Assembly (NCBI RefSeq): GCF_020882245.1
Contig: NC_083598.1
Location: forward strand, 42,197,858-42,261,857
Reading direction: 5' to 3'
DNA: 64,000 nucleotides
Source: Rhopalosiphum padi
Lineage: Eukaryota > Arthropoda > Insecta > Hemiptera > Aphididae
The first letter of the stretch is position 1. The number at the start of each line of letters is the position of its first letter. A program made the position numbers and the translations under genes. Of the stretch, positions 14,301-25,094 are shown piece by piece. Below the pieces are notes generated by a model that was given only the letters and a program-made list of their open reading frames with translations, made no database searches and was not told the origin of the DNA.

Positions 14301-17300
14301 AAAAATTGTGATATAAAAAAAAGTAATGAATTGTTATTATTTTAAACTAATATTTTTTTATTTTAAATACTATTAAAGTATTTTTATTTTTACTACTAGC
14401 TAAAAATTATATTGAAGATTTATCACTGCTGATCTCATCAAAATTACATTTTCTGTCAGATTGTGAAAATAATGAAAAATTGTCATCTGTTCAAGTTATG
14501 ACTATTAAAATTGATGTAAGCTTAATTTTATTATAGTTAAATCAATTTTTATCATCATAGTAGTATATGTTAACAGTTATATACAGCAGTAGTTACTAAC
14601 CTTTTACGAGCATGACCTTGAAATTTAAAATTTAATTTTCTATACTTAAAAAAATCATCAATTATTATTATGTAAAATATTTTAAAAAAATAGCAATTAT
14701 ATTTATAAGTATACCAATTATTTATCATATTCATAACAATTTTCTGCCATAATCTTTTTTTCATTTATTTATTTTATAATGATTTTTCTTTTAATGATCT
14801 CAAAAAATCATGCTTAAGTATGTGAATTATGCACTCTCACTCCTCAGTGAAAATCTCTTCGGCATCAATTTGAATTGTAGCCTGAATTTCAGTCATTCAG
14901 TAGAACCAATTTTATTTGTTAATAGCTTAAAATATATTAGAATGAAATGACCTATTATCAAACATAAAGGTGAAAATGTTATGTCTGTTTTCATCGTCAG
15001 TATTTATACAATACTTTAATTTTTAAGTGAATTATGAGCATTTTTAAATATTAATATTTTACATATTTTTAACTCGCTTAAAAATTAAAATATTGTTAAA
15101 AACTAATGAGAGAACACAGATTATGTTCATAATAAATAAAGTTTGAAAATAGATTATTTTACTCCAATATTCAAGCTAAACATACAAAATTGGTTTTACT
15201 AAACTAAAATTTTCCATACTGTTTTTAAGATGAAGACAACACATGCAGGTATAGTGTCCTCTTAAATTTATAACAATATATTGATTTTTAGACTTTAATG
15301 GAGGCGTGGAAAGATAATTCTTTGAATGATGAATATTTCTCTAAGTGGTTGGATGAAATGGCTATCGAGTTATGTACTTTAGAAGAGTCAGTTGCACCGG
15401 ACGGATGGACATGCCAATGGGACAAGTATGTGACATATAATTTGTTAAGATTATGGACTAACAAAATGTTTCATTATAAAAGAATTAAAATATGTATTTT
15501 ATTTAATAATATTCATTTAGGAGGGGGTTTATTGTTATTGAGAGTTTTTAAACAAAATATTAGTAGTACTATTGATTTCCAATAGTGCAATTATTTTGTA
15601 ATAAAGGCTAAAGCAGTGTTTTATCATATTCATCTGAAAACAAGTAGGTATGTATGTGGAAGCATCTAGATACAACATGATCAACTTCAATGCAGATTGA
15701 AAAGAAGAAAAATCAACAAAATTGACTTGAAATGTGCAAATTAATTAATTATTACTGTAATAATATTATATTTTTACTACTTTATATTTAATAGTATTCA
15801 ATTGTATGGTTTGCATATGAGCCGTGTTAAGCGCAGGTGGAATAATATGGCGGAATTAATATCTACAAGACAGGTTTGTCTCCAACAGGCTCTACGACAA
15901 CATTTTTTCATTATTAAAATGGTTATTTGAGTCGAACATAAGTATCATTATTAAATAAAGTTTTATTCTAAATTATTAATATTAATTTACAAAAAAAAAA
16001 AAAAATTGTTAGTTATATTTTAAGCATAATTTTTTTTTTAAATTTTTAAATGTGTTTTCAAAACTAATAATACTGTTTGTTTTATAATGTTGTGTTATGG
16101 ATATTATTTTAGAATTAACACGCGGTATTACTATCAGAATGATGTTGATGGTCGTACCCAATGGCAATACCCAACAGAAGAATCTGAACATACTCCTTCA
16201 CCACCTATGATATCTAATGCAAGTACTCCTCCTCCTCCAAATATTTCTGAACAAAATTCTTGTCACCCTGAACCAGTGGACATGGATATCGATGAAGATA
16301 ACCATAAAGAAGACACTGAAATTATTGTTGTATGGATAACAAAAATAATTGTATTTGCCATTCTTTTCTGTATAATTATTAAGCTCTTATTTAACTCTAG
16401 CCACCAATCCCTGGGGATGAACTATCATATGAATTGAATTCATTTTATGCTGATCTTGCTCAGTTTGAATCAAAACCAGTTATTGAAACAATGATTGCAG
16501 TTCCATCACCTGAAATAGTTGAAACTGCACCAAATTTAAAAATCCCTATTGATACATTCAAAAATACTAATGATGAAGAAAAAGAAATTGTCAAACCAAA
16601 GAAGAAAAAAAAGGTATTAATATAATTTCAACTAGTTGTTATTATTAAAATGAAGGTACATTATTTCTTTACGGTCTTTGTTTGTATTATTTTGACACTA
16701 ATTATTATTAATATAAAAATTTGAAATCTATGTGTATCAGTTTAATATACATGAACATAATATTCATGGAATTGAATATTATAGTAGCGGCCAAACGTAT
16801 GTGTGATTGGTGACTCTACTTACCTGTGGCAATATTATACAAGATAGTCTTCAAACATAAACAGCTGTTGGCGGAGTATTAGAAAACTAATATTTTTATT
16901 ATTAGTTTTAACGCCTTTTTTAAATTCTACATGATAGTATTCACTCACATAGAGTCAGCAAAAAATTATTTTATTTAATCTTGTATAATATGTATAATAT
17001 ACATATATATATGAAATTTGAAAGCTTTGGTGTGTGAATATTACCTAAAATAATAGGTTTTAATTTAATGGCGAAGTCACCAATCGCACATATGTTTGGT
17101 CGCTACTATAGTTGTACTATAGTTTGTACGTATTTAGTATAATATCTATCCTATTGCAAAGACTGGCAATTTTTACATCTTGTAAAATTTATTAAACTTT
17201 TAATCAGCTTATAAATTTTATTACACAAATAAAACAATGATTGAACTAATATTAATATATCGTTGTATCTGAATGGAATTAAATTTTTTTATAGTTAATC

Positions 17301-17451
17301 TAAAATGTATAATTAATATAATATTGACATGATTGTATTGTATGGATTTTGTTTACAGGTTGGAAAATTGGATGTGGGTTTAGGATTAAAACAAAAATAT
17401 GTATCGTCACTGGTACAAAAATGGCAACAAATTCAAAATGAAATCAAATGA
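11354..17451 (+). CDS. FNBP4: formin-binding protein 4 (FNBP4) orthologue, two WW domains, ten exons
   Basis: FNBP4 binds proline-rich formin segments through WW domains and is a nuclear protein linked to the spliceosome. Exons are 11354-11405, 12038-12118, 12190-12309, 12423-13088, 14092-14322, 14400-14515, 15292-15425, 16113-16329, 16401-16613 and 17359-17451, giving 640 residues with all phases matching. WW1 (about residues 46-71, WQECYDDVSGFIYYWNTQT, then TWEKP) is the closest match to vertebrate FNBP4. A Ser/Asp/Glu-rich stretch follows (LVAYGSDSSEDENED). WW2 (about 461-487, GWTCQWDK joined to RYYYQND and TQWQYP) is split by an intron. The C terminus has a Lys-rich run and the family tail SLVQKWQQIQNE. 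The start is the first ATG behind a GC-rich leader and before a strong donor. A mariner-type MITE sits in the last intron. Confidence 0.9.
13089..14091. other. FNBP4 intron with poly-G tract and repeat debris
   Basis: A run of 13 G lies at 13238-13250. Near 13598-13650 is a fragment with opposed G and C runs (ggggggcttatccccc) like the aphid repeat debris near 18810. There is no coding potential. Confidence 0.5.
14516..15291. other. FNBP4 intron
   Basis: AT-rich sequence between two well-supported exons. Nothing else was recognised in it. Confidence 0.6.
15426..16112. other. FNBP4 intron that splits WW2
   Basis: AT-rich. A short GC-richer patch at 15820-15890 shows no exon that fits the phase of its neighbours. 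Confidence 0.6.
16782..17108. mobile_element. Tc1/mariner-type MITE in last FNBP4 intron
   Basis: A 327-bp element with imperfect terminal inverted repeats of about 35 bp. The left end reads tagtagcggccaaacgtatg; the right end is its near reverse complement (catatgtttggtcgctacta). It is flanked by TA on both sides (16780-16781 and 17109-17110), the target duplication of Tc1/mariner elements. It has no coding frame, so it is non-autonomous. Confidence 0.7.
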
Positions 17452-18629
17452 CGGCTGTTTTATCATTCAATTTTGTTTGTTTTAGATTAATTTCTAAATC
17501 TTTAGTCTTACCAATTCAATTATTTATAATCTGTTTGTAAATATTGTAATTACTTTCAGAAATATACCATAAAATATATTTTAAATAAGTTAAATTTTAA
17601 ATGTGTATTGAAACATTTTTATGTGTAAAGTCAGTTATTAAGAAAATGTCAGCACACTCATTTTTATACATTGAAACTTAGTATTAAAGATTAACTCTAA
17701 TTCAAAATGAATGTATACTTTATTTTTATAAAATTTTGTTTAATTGGTTATATCAAATTACATAAAAATGATTGTGCTGACATTCTTTCAAGGAAAATGT
17801 ATGTAGTATGTATTAATAAATAAAATTTAATATAGAACATTAAACATCTAACAGACCTCATTGAAATTAATTTATATGTTATGTTCAATAGTAAAGTATA
17901 CAACTTAATTTTTTATGCATACAATCAGTTTTCATGCTTAGATTTTTGAAATTATTAAATTTATATGCCGACTTTTCTTAAATTATAAAATTTAATGGCT
18001 ATTGGTGAATTTAATCAATAATGTTATATATTATTTTAGTTATATTCTTGTATACTAAGTGTTATATATTTTTAAATTTATAACATAAAATAACATAATT
18101 ATTAATTACTAACATGTCTTTGTTGTGGCGTTAATATGATCCATGTTGTACCATTGATTAAACGATACATTCTTATGATGATAGTATTTTCATTAATTCT
18201 GTTTCTGTAGTTGTACTTTATCAAATAAATGTACATAAAAAAAAAAAAATGGATAAAACAATGTGTTCACATGTGTGAAGTAATTTAATACCAATTTTGT
18301 TATTTAACTAATTGACATTGAATATCACAATGGGTACTGCAGCAGTTTCTCAAACATAATCCAGCAAAACCTAGCAATAACCATAATTGGGTTGGTAATA
18401 TAGCTTTATTATTATACTTCTGGCATATTATTAAATACATGTGTAGTATGTACTGCTTTATTATTATAATATTTATAGGTACCTACATAATTAAGATAAC
18501 ATAAGAGTGAGATATTGAAGTAAGATTCAAAATATATAATGTGTTGAGAGTTTCAAAATATATATCAAAGAAGATTTTCATTAAAAAATGACACTGATTA
18601 ATTAAATAATATTTGTGTCGAGAACTATA
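17452..18629. other. FNBP4 3' UTR and AT-rich spacer
   Basis: Several aataaa signals follow the FNBP4 stop (near 17817 and 18226). A weak 25-bp inverted repeat (17643-17668 against 17762-17787) surrounds a 95-bp loop. No gene was found. Confidence 0.5.
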
Positions 18630-18632
18630 TAG

Positions 18633-19000
18633 ACCAAGGTATTATTGTGTCTAAGTGCATAACAACATTCAGTATTTATTGATCTCTAATGTTATAACAA
18701 TTGATTTAAAATTTGGGAGGATTCATCAACCACTCCCCTAGCTGGCCTAGCTATAACACAGATCATAGGCGTCCCCAGACATTTTTCTATAGTACATTAT
18801 CATGTTTATTCTAGGGGGGGCAAGTGCCCCGTATTGCCCCTCCCTGGTCACGCCCATGCCACAGATATAGGTACAGACATACAACTTTTGAATTCTTGAT
18901 GTAATACCTACCTGCAGGAAATATAATTATGCAGAGGCATATTTAGGTGGGGGGAAGAAGAGGGGCAACCGTTCTGGGCGCCGAATGTAAGTCTTTTATA
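18633..19000. repeat. 5' flank block shared with 48.49-48.80 kb
   Basis: From 'gaccaaggtatt' onward this stretch matches 48492-48800 over most of its length, including the 'taggggggg' run and the 'ccacagatataggtacaga' tail. It is the outermost visible part of the tandem duplication that contains microexon genes A and B, or a repeat carried with it. Confidence 0.65.
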
Positions 19001-19576
19001 GAGGCTCCCGCTAGAACTGCTAGAAGTTAATTTTTTTATGGTAAAAAGGAACGCCAATATATCTTTCAACCTAGGGCGCTAAAATCGTAAATACCTACCA
19101 CCTCTGAATCTATGTACCTATATTGTATATTCTAAAGAACACAAAAGATGACAAAAAGATAAAATACATTTTAAACCCACTGTATGGTGTTGAAGATCAG
19201 GAAACATTAAAATAATTAGAATACAATTTTATACTTGCAAATATAGCAAAAAAAATATAATAAAACTCAATACTATAAGATTTGCAATGGAATAAAAATG
19301 AAGAGGCAAATCAAAAACAAAATAAATAGCCGAAAATAGGTATACCTACGTTTTCTAATTATAATAGTACCTAAATTACAAATTAATTTATTCTTACTTC
19401 TTAGGATAAATACTAAATAATTCGGAAATAATGAAAGTATAATGAATAACAATTATTATCCACAAACAAATTGGGAAAATCCATCTAGATTCTATATCTT
19501 TGTGGGTTTGAGAAGAATGTTGCACGCAATAATTTTGAGAAATAAATATTTTTATGCATTGAAATTTTTAATTTAT
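19001..19576. other. AT-rich spacer before the LINE
   Basis: Repeat debris with no reading frame of note. Around 19290-19330 there is a short match to about 48808-48845 on the duplicated side. Confidence 0.4.
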
Positions 19577-19589
19577 AACTTATATAGCT
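19577..19589. repeat. left target-site duplication of the Jockey element
   Basis: The 13-mer aacttatatagct recurs exactly at 24085-24097, right after the terminal A tract of the LINE. Confidence 0.85.
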
Positions 19590-19920
19590 CAGTTCGGTCA
19601 CGACCGTTGATAATGAAACATCGTGTCTCGGTGTTTATCCTTCTTTTCGTAATAAACTACAAAGTTATAGTCCGTTTTTTAAAAAAGAAAAAACATCCAC
19701 GAGTTCAACAAAGTGTCATTCTTCTGACTTGCCAAACCAAACTTCAAGCCATCGAAAAGGAGCGCCTCCGGTCCATATTCGGTAACAAACTTAATTATTA
19801 CAACCTAATTATCGTCGCGGTTATATCAAAATAGTACGGCCGGCCGTCGGGCGGCCGCAGTCCCGCACGATCAGCCTTATCAGGCTTCTCTGTATCTAAC
19901 GGCAAAATAACCGTCGCCAT

Positions 19921-19950
19921 CACGGTCTTAGAAGATCTTCTAAGACCGTG
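19921..19950. repeat. perfect 30-bp palindrome in the LINE 5' UTR
   Basis: Arm cacggtcttagaag is followed by its exact complement with no spacer except the central atct step. It is bracketed by the direct repeat gtcgccat at 19913-19920 and 19951-19958. Confidence 0.9.
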
Positions 19951-19963
19951 GTCGCCATACACA

Positions 19964-21194
19964 ATGCCAGATAATCAACAACCTAAATCCGTCCCACCCA
20001 CTCCCACCATTAATAATACAGAAATCTCGTCTACAGAGTGTGTCAAATAATAATGTAACTTCTCAACAAATCTCCGACCAAACCGACGGGTTTACTGTGA
20101 AAACAAATAAAAATAGTAGAAATGGTAAACATTCGCTGCCCCACTCACCTAGCTCTCCTACACAACAAAGTAAAACATTTGTTTCATTAAATCGCTTCTC
20201 ACTGTTTTCAAATTACACCGAGCCCTCGGAAAAACAAAACGACAACCAATCAACCGAGATGGATTTAGAACCTGAAACAACCACACCTGTTATCAAGCCA
20301 CCTCCACCAATATTCATTCGCGTAGTTAATGACTTCAATGCTTTCTGTAACTCCATCAAAAAGTTAATCAAAGGTGAACATTTCTCATGCAAAAGCTCAA
20401 CTAATGGTGTAAAACTTTCCACTACTTCAGCAGACTCGTACCGTTTGGCTATCAAATTTCTGCAAGAGTCCAAAGCAGATTTCCATACATACCAACTGAA
20501 ACAAGATAGGGCGTATCGGGTAATACTGAGAAATCTCCACCACACTACACCAATAGAAGAAATCAAAAATGAATTACTTGCCCACAGTCATCAAATCAGA
20601 AACATCACCAATGTTCTCCAACGAAATACAAAACTTCCTCTCCCGCTCTTTTTTATTGACCTGGAGCCAGCCATCAACAATAAAGACATATTTTCGATCG
20701 ATTTTTTGTATTACACCAAAATAAAAATCGAAGAACCTCGAGCCAACAATTTAACAATACAATGTCTCCGTTGTCAAGCGTTTGGACACACCAAATCTTA
20801 TTGTAACCATCCCCCAAAATGCGTCCGTTGCGGAGCCAACCACCTGTCCACGTCATGCCAAAAATCCCAGAGTCTTCCAGCAAAATGTGCTCTCTGCAGC
20901 GGTGACCACCCTGCGAACTACCGAGGATGCCCAGTTCATAAAGAATTTCAATCTACTCTACAATCAAAAAAAAACTTTAACTCTCAATCAAATTATGTTC
21001 ACCCAACATCTGTAAACGCTACTTCAATTTCAGCCTCAAACTTCCCCAAAACATACGCCCAAGCCACCACCGAAAACGCAAACAATTCTTACTCCCCCCG
21101 ATCCAGACATATCCCTCAAACTTTCATCTTTTCTCGAAGAACTAAAAAACCTAATCTGTCCTCTAATCTCTCTATTAACCACTGTTATCAATAA
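19964..21194 (+). pseudogene. Jockey ORF1 (gag-like, zinc knuckles), broken near its start
   Basis: ORF1 proteins of Jockey/I-group LINEs bind element RNA. A likely original start is the ATG at 19964 (MPDNQQPKSV...), whose frame stops near 20050. The rest is open in another frame from about 20040 to 21194 (384 codons), so one small indel lies near 20030-20045. The C-terminal third has three Cys-rich knuckles, around 20764-20930 (CLRCQAFGHTKSYC, CVRCGANHLSTSC, CALCSGDHPANYRGC). ORF2 begins 17 bases after the stop. Confidence 0.85.
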
Positions 21195-21211
21195 ACTTAT
21201 AGTTTCTAAAG

Positions 21212-23909
21212 ATGATAAATAATCACGAAACTATTCTCCACCCGATATCCATCCTTCTTTGGAATGCAAACGGCCTATTGCAACAAAAAAATGAATTAAA
21301 AGCATTTCTTACTGTAAATAACATAGACATACTTCTAATAAGTGAATCCCACCTCACCACACACTCAAATTTTCATATTCCCTGTTACTCAACATACCAC
21401 TGCGATCACCCTGATGATACTGCGCATGTTGGTTCTGCATTATTAATAAAAACAAACATTAGTCACGCTGTACTTCCACAATTCCAAACTCCATCCTTTC
21501 AAGCTACAAATATAGCAATTTCACTAAACCATGTACCCACTACAATCTCATCTGTATACTGTCCACCGGGACACGCTAATAAAATAACCGACAATGATTT
21601 CACTCAGTACTTCAAATCCCTCGGTAACACATTTTTATCCGGAGGTGACTTCAATTCCAAACATAACTTATGGGGATCTAGAGTATCCAATACTAGAGGC
21701 CTTTCGCTACACAGATATCTACTTTCTAACAATCTAAAATACTTATCTCCTCCTGATCCAACATATTGGCCATCACATTCCAACAGGTCCCCGACATTCT
21801 TGACTTTTTCATCCATACTCTTCCTAATAACATCAACTATAATATTGCCAATCTCGCAGACCTCTCGTCTGATCACACTCCTATCCTATTAACTTTAAAT
21901 AATCAACTGGTCTCACTGAAAAAATTCCCCACTCTCACCCCAGGGATAACCGATTGGAAAAAATTCTCCCACATCGTTGAAAACAATATATCTCTAAACA
22001 TTTCTTTAAAATCTACTGAAGAGATAGACTCTGCTGTCTCGACCTTCACCACGCTGATAAAAAACGCCGCGCTTGACTCTTCAACCTCCTTGCCCACCAA
22101 CCGCAATAAAAAATTTCTCCCTGAACACCTCTCAAAACTGCTTGTTGAAAAACGCCGAGCTAGAAACCGATGGCACCATACCCACCTCCCCAGTGACAAA
22201 AGTCGCTATAACAATCTTGCGTGCTCCCTCAAAAACCTTTTACGCATTCACAACACGGAAAATTACCAACGATATTTACACTCTCTATCTAACTCAAACA
22301 ATTCTATTTGGAAAGCTACTAAAAAAATCCTAAATAAAAAAAATGTAATACCACCAATTAGATATCCTGACAGATCCTTCGCTAAGACCAACTTAGAAAA
22401 ATCAAACCTGTTTGCCTCTCTTCTAGAAAATAATTTCTCTCCTCACCCCGACGTCAACAACATCGACTACACATCCTTCATTGAAAAATCTCTAACCAAT
22501 TGTCTTCCTATGTCCTTACCCACTAAACATACCTCCCCCAGCGAAATTCAATATATTATCAGTAAATTATCAAACAAAAAATCCCCAGGTCACGACCTCA
22601 TAACAAATCGAATTATAAAACATTTGCCCAAAAAAGCCATTCTTCTCTTAACCTTCATCTTCAACTCAATTCTTCGTCTCTCCCACATTCCTCGTTCTTG
22701 GAAACACTCCATAATTATTCTAATTTCAAAACCTGATAAACCTCCTGACCTGCCTTCCTCATACCGTCCTATCAGCCTCTTACCTTCATTCTCAAAAATT
22801 CTAGAAAAGATTATACTAAAGCGATTAAACCCTATATTAGCAAGCCATAATATAATCCCCCACACTCAATTCGGTTTCAAAAATAAACATTCGTCTATCC
22901 ATCAAGTTCACAGACTAATCGACATAATTGCACAAACTCTCGAAAACAAACAGTACTCCACTGGCGTCTTTCTCGACGTAGCTCAGGCGTTCGATCGCGT
23001 TTGGCACGAAGGCCTACTATATAAAATTCGTTTTCTACCAGCCCCCCTGTTTTTAATTATGAAATCTTTCCTTCATAACCGGTCCTTTGTCGTTCGCTGC
23101 GAGGACGAACTCTCACAAATCCACTACATAAAAGCAGGCGTCCCCCAGGGAAGTATTCTAGCACCTACTCTTTACAATATATTTACCTCCGACATTCCTC
23201 ACTTCGAGAACACCACTCTTGCTACTTTCGCAGATGACATAGGCATAATATCAACTAATGTTGACCTAACCATAGCATCTGATAATCTTCAATCCCATCT
23301 CAACGAACTACAAAACTGGTTCAACTTGTGGAGAATCAAAATAAATCCAAATAAATCTACCCACATAACCTTTACTCTACGTCCAGACCATAGTCCCCCC
23401 ATGACTATCAACAATGACACGATTCCCAAAGCACAAGCCACCCGTTACCTAGGAGTCCACCTCAACAGTAAACTTACTTGGGCAGTTCACATAAAAACAA
23501 AAAGGAAATCACTCAACTTTAAACTCCACAAAATGAAACACCTTCTTAGATCAAATCTCCCACTCAACACAAAACTCCTAATCTATAAACAAATTCTCCG
23601 CCCCTCAATGACTTAATACAGCTATGGGGTACCTCCAAAAAATCCAACATTCAAAAATTCCAATCCTTCCAATCAATTTATCTTCGTCTCCTCACAAACG
23701 CACCCTGGTACGTCAGCAACCTCTCACTCCACTCTGACCTTAATATCCCATACATAAGCACCTTAGCCTCCCATTACTATAAATTATTTCACAAAAACAC
23801 ATTAAACCACCCTAATCCACTCATTTCCAATCTCTCATCCGCCACTCTCCCAGATAACCCTTCACGTCGTCTAAAGCGAAATTGGCCCAGGGACCTCCTC
23901 AACCAATAA
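21212..23909 (+). pseudogene. Jockey ORF2 (endonuclease + reverse transcriptase), two frameshifts
   Basis: The endonuclease part is in the first frame from ATG 21212, with WNANG, SESHL and GDFNSKHNLWGS. Near 21785-21800 the frame shifts; DILDFF and the SSDHTPIL motif continue in the next frame. The reverse transcriptase part (to 23616) shows YRPISLLPSFSKILEKI, the catalytic LDVAQAFDRVWH, VPQGSILAPTLYNIF and FADD. A second break at about 23610-23616 (ATG ACT TAA) precedes a third frame with the usual C-terminal block (LWGTS, NAPWYVSN) ending at the TAA at 23907. Order and motifs are those of the Jockey clade. Confidence 0.88.
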
Positions 23910-24173
23910 AAATAAAAATAAAAAAAAAAAAAAAAAACATAAATAAAAGTCTAGAATTGAAGTAGTGTTGTTTGGACACTCCCTTCCATCAAGCCGTCCA
24001 GTTTTGTATAAAATAAATCAACCATATTACTTATTGTATAGTTAATACAGATTGTATATATTCTTTTTCTAATAAAAAAAAAAAAACTTATATAGCTGTT
24101 GCCTGCAGTTAGTTGGCTGCTTGTAAATCGCAAGTTCCTACCTATGTGTTTATTTATATGTTTCAAACTTTTA

Positions 24174-24570
24174 TCTACATTCAGGGGCGCAGACTTCTCT
24201 TCCAATGATTATTGTTTTGTTTTTATATATTTTAAAGCTTCCTTAACATTGTCATTTAAATGCATTTTTAATAATACCTTATACCTATATAGACATATAG
24301 TACACATTTTTGATATTAAAAATAATAGATATCAGTAATTTAAATTACAGCACCTAATAAATATTATAATATTTAACAAAATATTTCGTAGTCTGAGAGA
24401 AAATAATATTAATTATTAATGGACAATGTCATGTTAGAAACGTATTATTTCTTAATTTGTCTACGAGTTACTCACGGAACGTGAAACGCTAATACGTAAT
24501 AACTAAAAGTGTAGGACTTAGGTAATATGTATAGTTATTATTTTTAGGTTATCTATGTTACTAGTAATTA
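24174..24570. repeat. 5' flank of gene A, duplicated upstream of gene B
   Basis: The segment from 'tctacattca' to the minisatellite matches 48845-49006 and, beyond the hAT insertion there, 51258-51480 with only scattered differences. It documents that genes A and B share a common upstream region. Confidence 0.75.
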
Positions 24571-24934
24571 TATATTAATAAACATCTACGTGTATTGTAA
24601 ATATATATTTAGATGTTGTTAAAATAAATGAGCACCAAATTTTAACATCGTACCTTTTTAGTATATTAATAAACGTTTACGTGTATTGTAAATATATATT
24701 TTGATGTTGTTAAAATAAATAAGCATCAAATTTTAACATCGTACCTTTTTAGTATATTAATAAACGTCTACGTGTATTGTAAATATATACTTAGCTGTTG
24801 TTAAAATAAATAAGCACCAAATTTTAACATCGTACCTTTTTAGTATATTAATAAACGTTTACGTGTATTGTAAATATATATTTTGATGTTGTTAAAATAA
24901 ATAAGCATCAAATTTTAACATCGCACCTTTTTAG
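24571..24934. repeat. 91-bp minisatellite, four tandem copies, just upstream of gene A
   Basis: Copies begin at 24571, 24662, 24753 and 24844 (tatattaataaac...), so the period is exactly 91 bp. The array ends about 80 bp before the gene A start codon. Upstream of gene B only one copy is present (about 51486-51575). Copies differ by a few bases in an alternating pattern (copies 2 and 4 are the most alike), which suggests dimer-wise expansion. Confidence 0.85.
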
Positions 24935-25015
24935 AAAATAATAATAGGTATCAATTCTTTTTTCGAAACTTAATATATTATATGCTTGTATTTTGCAGTT
25001 CTCTCGTCAATAACT

Positions 25016-25094
25016 ATGATTTCTTATAAAGTTTTAATAATATTGTCAGTGACAGTGATATTAATTATAAACTTTAGTGATGCTGTCAATAAAG
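25016..25094 (+). CDS. signal-peptide exon of gene A
   Basis: ATG plus 26 codons, ending AAAG before gtaacaac. It encodes MISYK, a 14-residue hydrophobic core and NFSDA, a good signal peptidase site. The paralogous exon at 51662-51740 has the same length and phase and differs at few residues in the leader but more just after the cleavage site. Confidence 0.75.

Larger units (their letters stand above)
19590..24084 (+). mobile_element. full-length Jockey-type non-LTR retrotransposon, frameshifted
   Basis: The 4.5-kb element starts 'cagttcggtcacg' and ends in a poly(A) tract. It is bounded by a perfect 13-bp target duplication, so both ends are defined. Order: a GC-rich 5' UTR with a perfect palindrome, ORF1 with CCHC zinc knuckles, ORF2 with an apurinic-type endonuclease and reverse transcriptase, an internal A-rich stretch (about 23916-23938), a 3' UTR and the tail. 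At least three single-base-type breaks destroy the frames, so the copy should be inactive. Because the ends and target duplication are intact, the insertion is not ancient. It lies in the 5' flank of microexon gene A and is missing from the matching flank of gene B. Confidence 0.9.

Noticed and set aside
17643..17787. 25-bp inverted repeat in the FNBP4 3' region
   Set aside because: Imperfect, no target duplication and no copies elsewhere in the window; could be a chance or decayed MITE.
20213..20566. Minus-strand frames within the LINE
   Set aside because: Shadows of ORF1 and ORF2 coding sequence.
24571..24934. CRISPR-like regular repeat spacing
   Set aside because: Units are contiguous 91-bp repeats without unique spacers in a eukaryotic context; it is a minisatellite.
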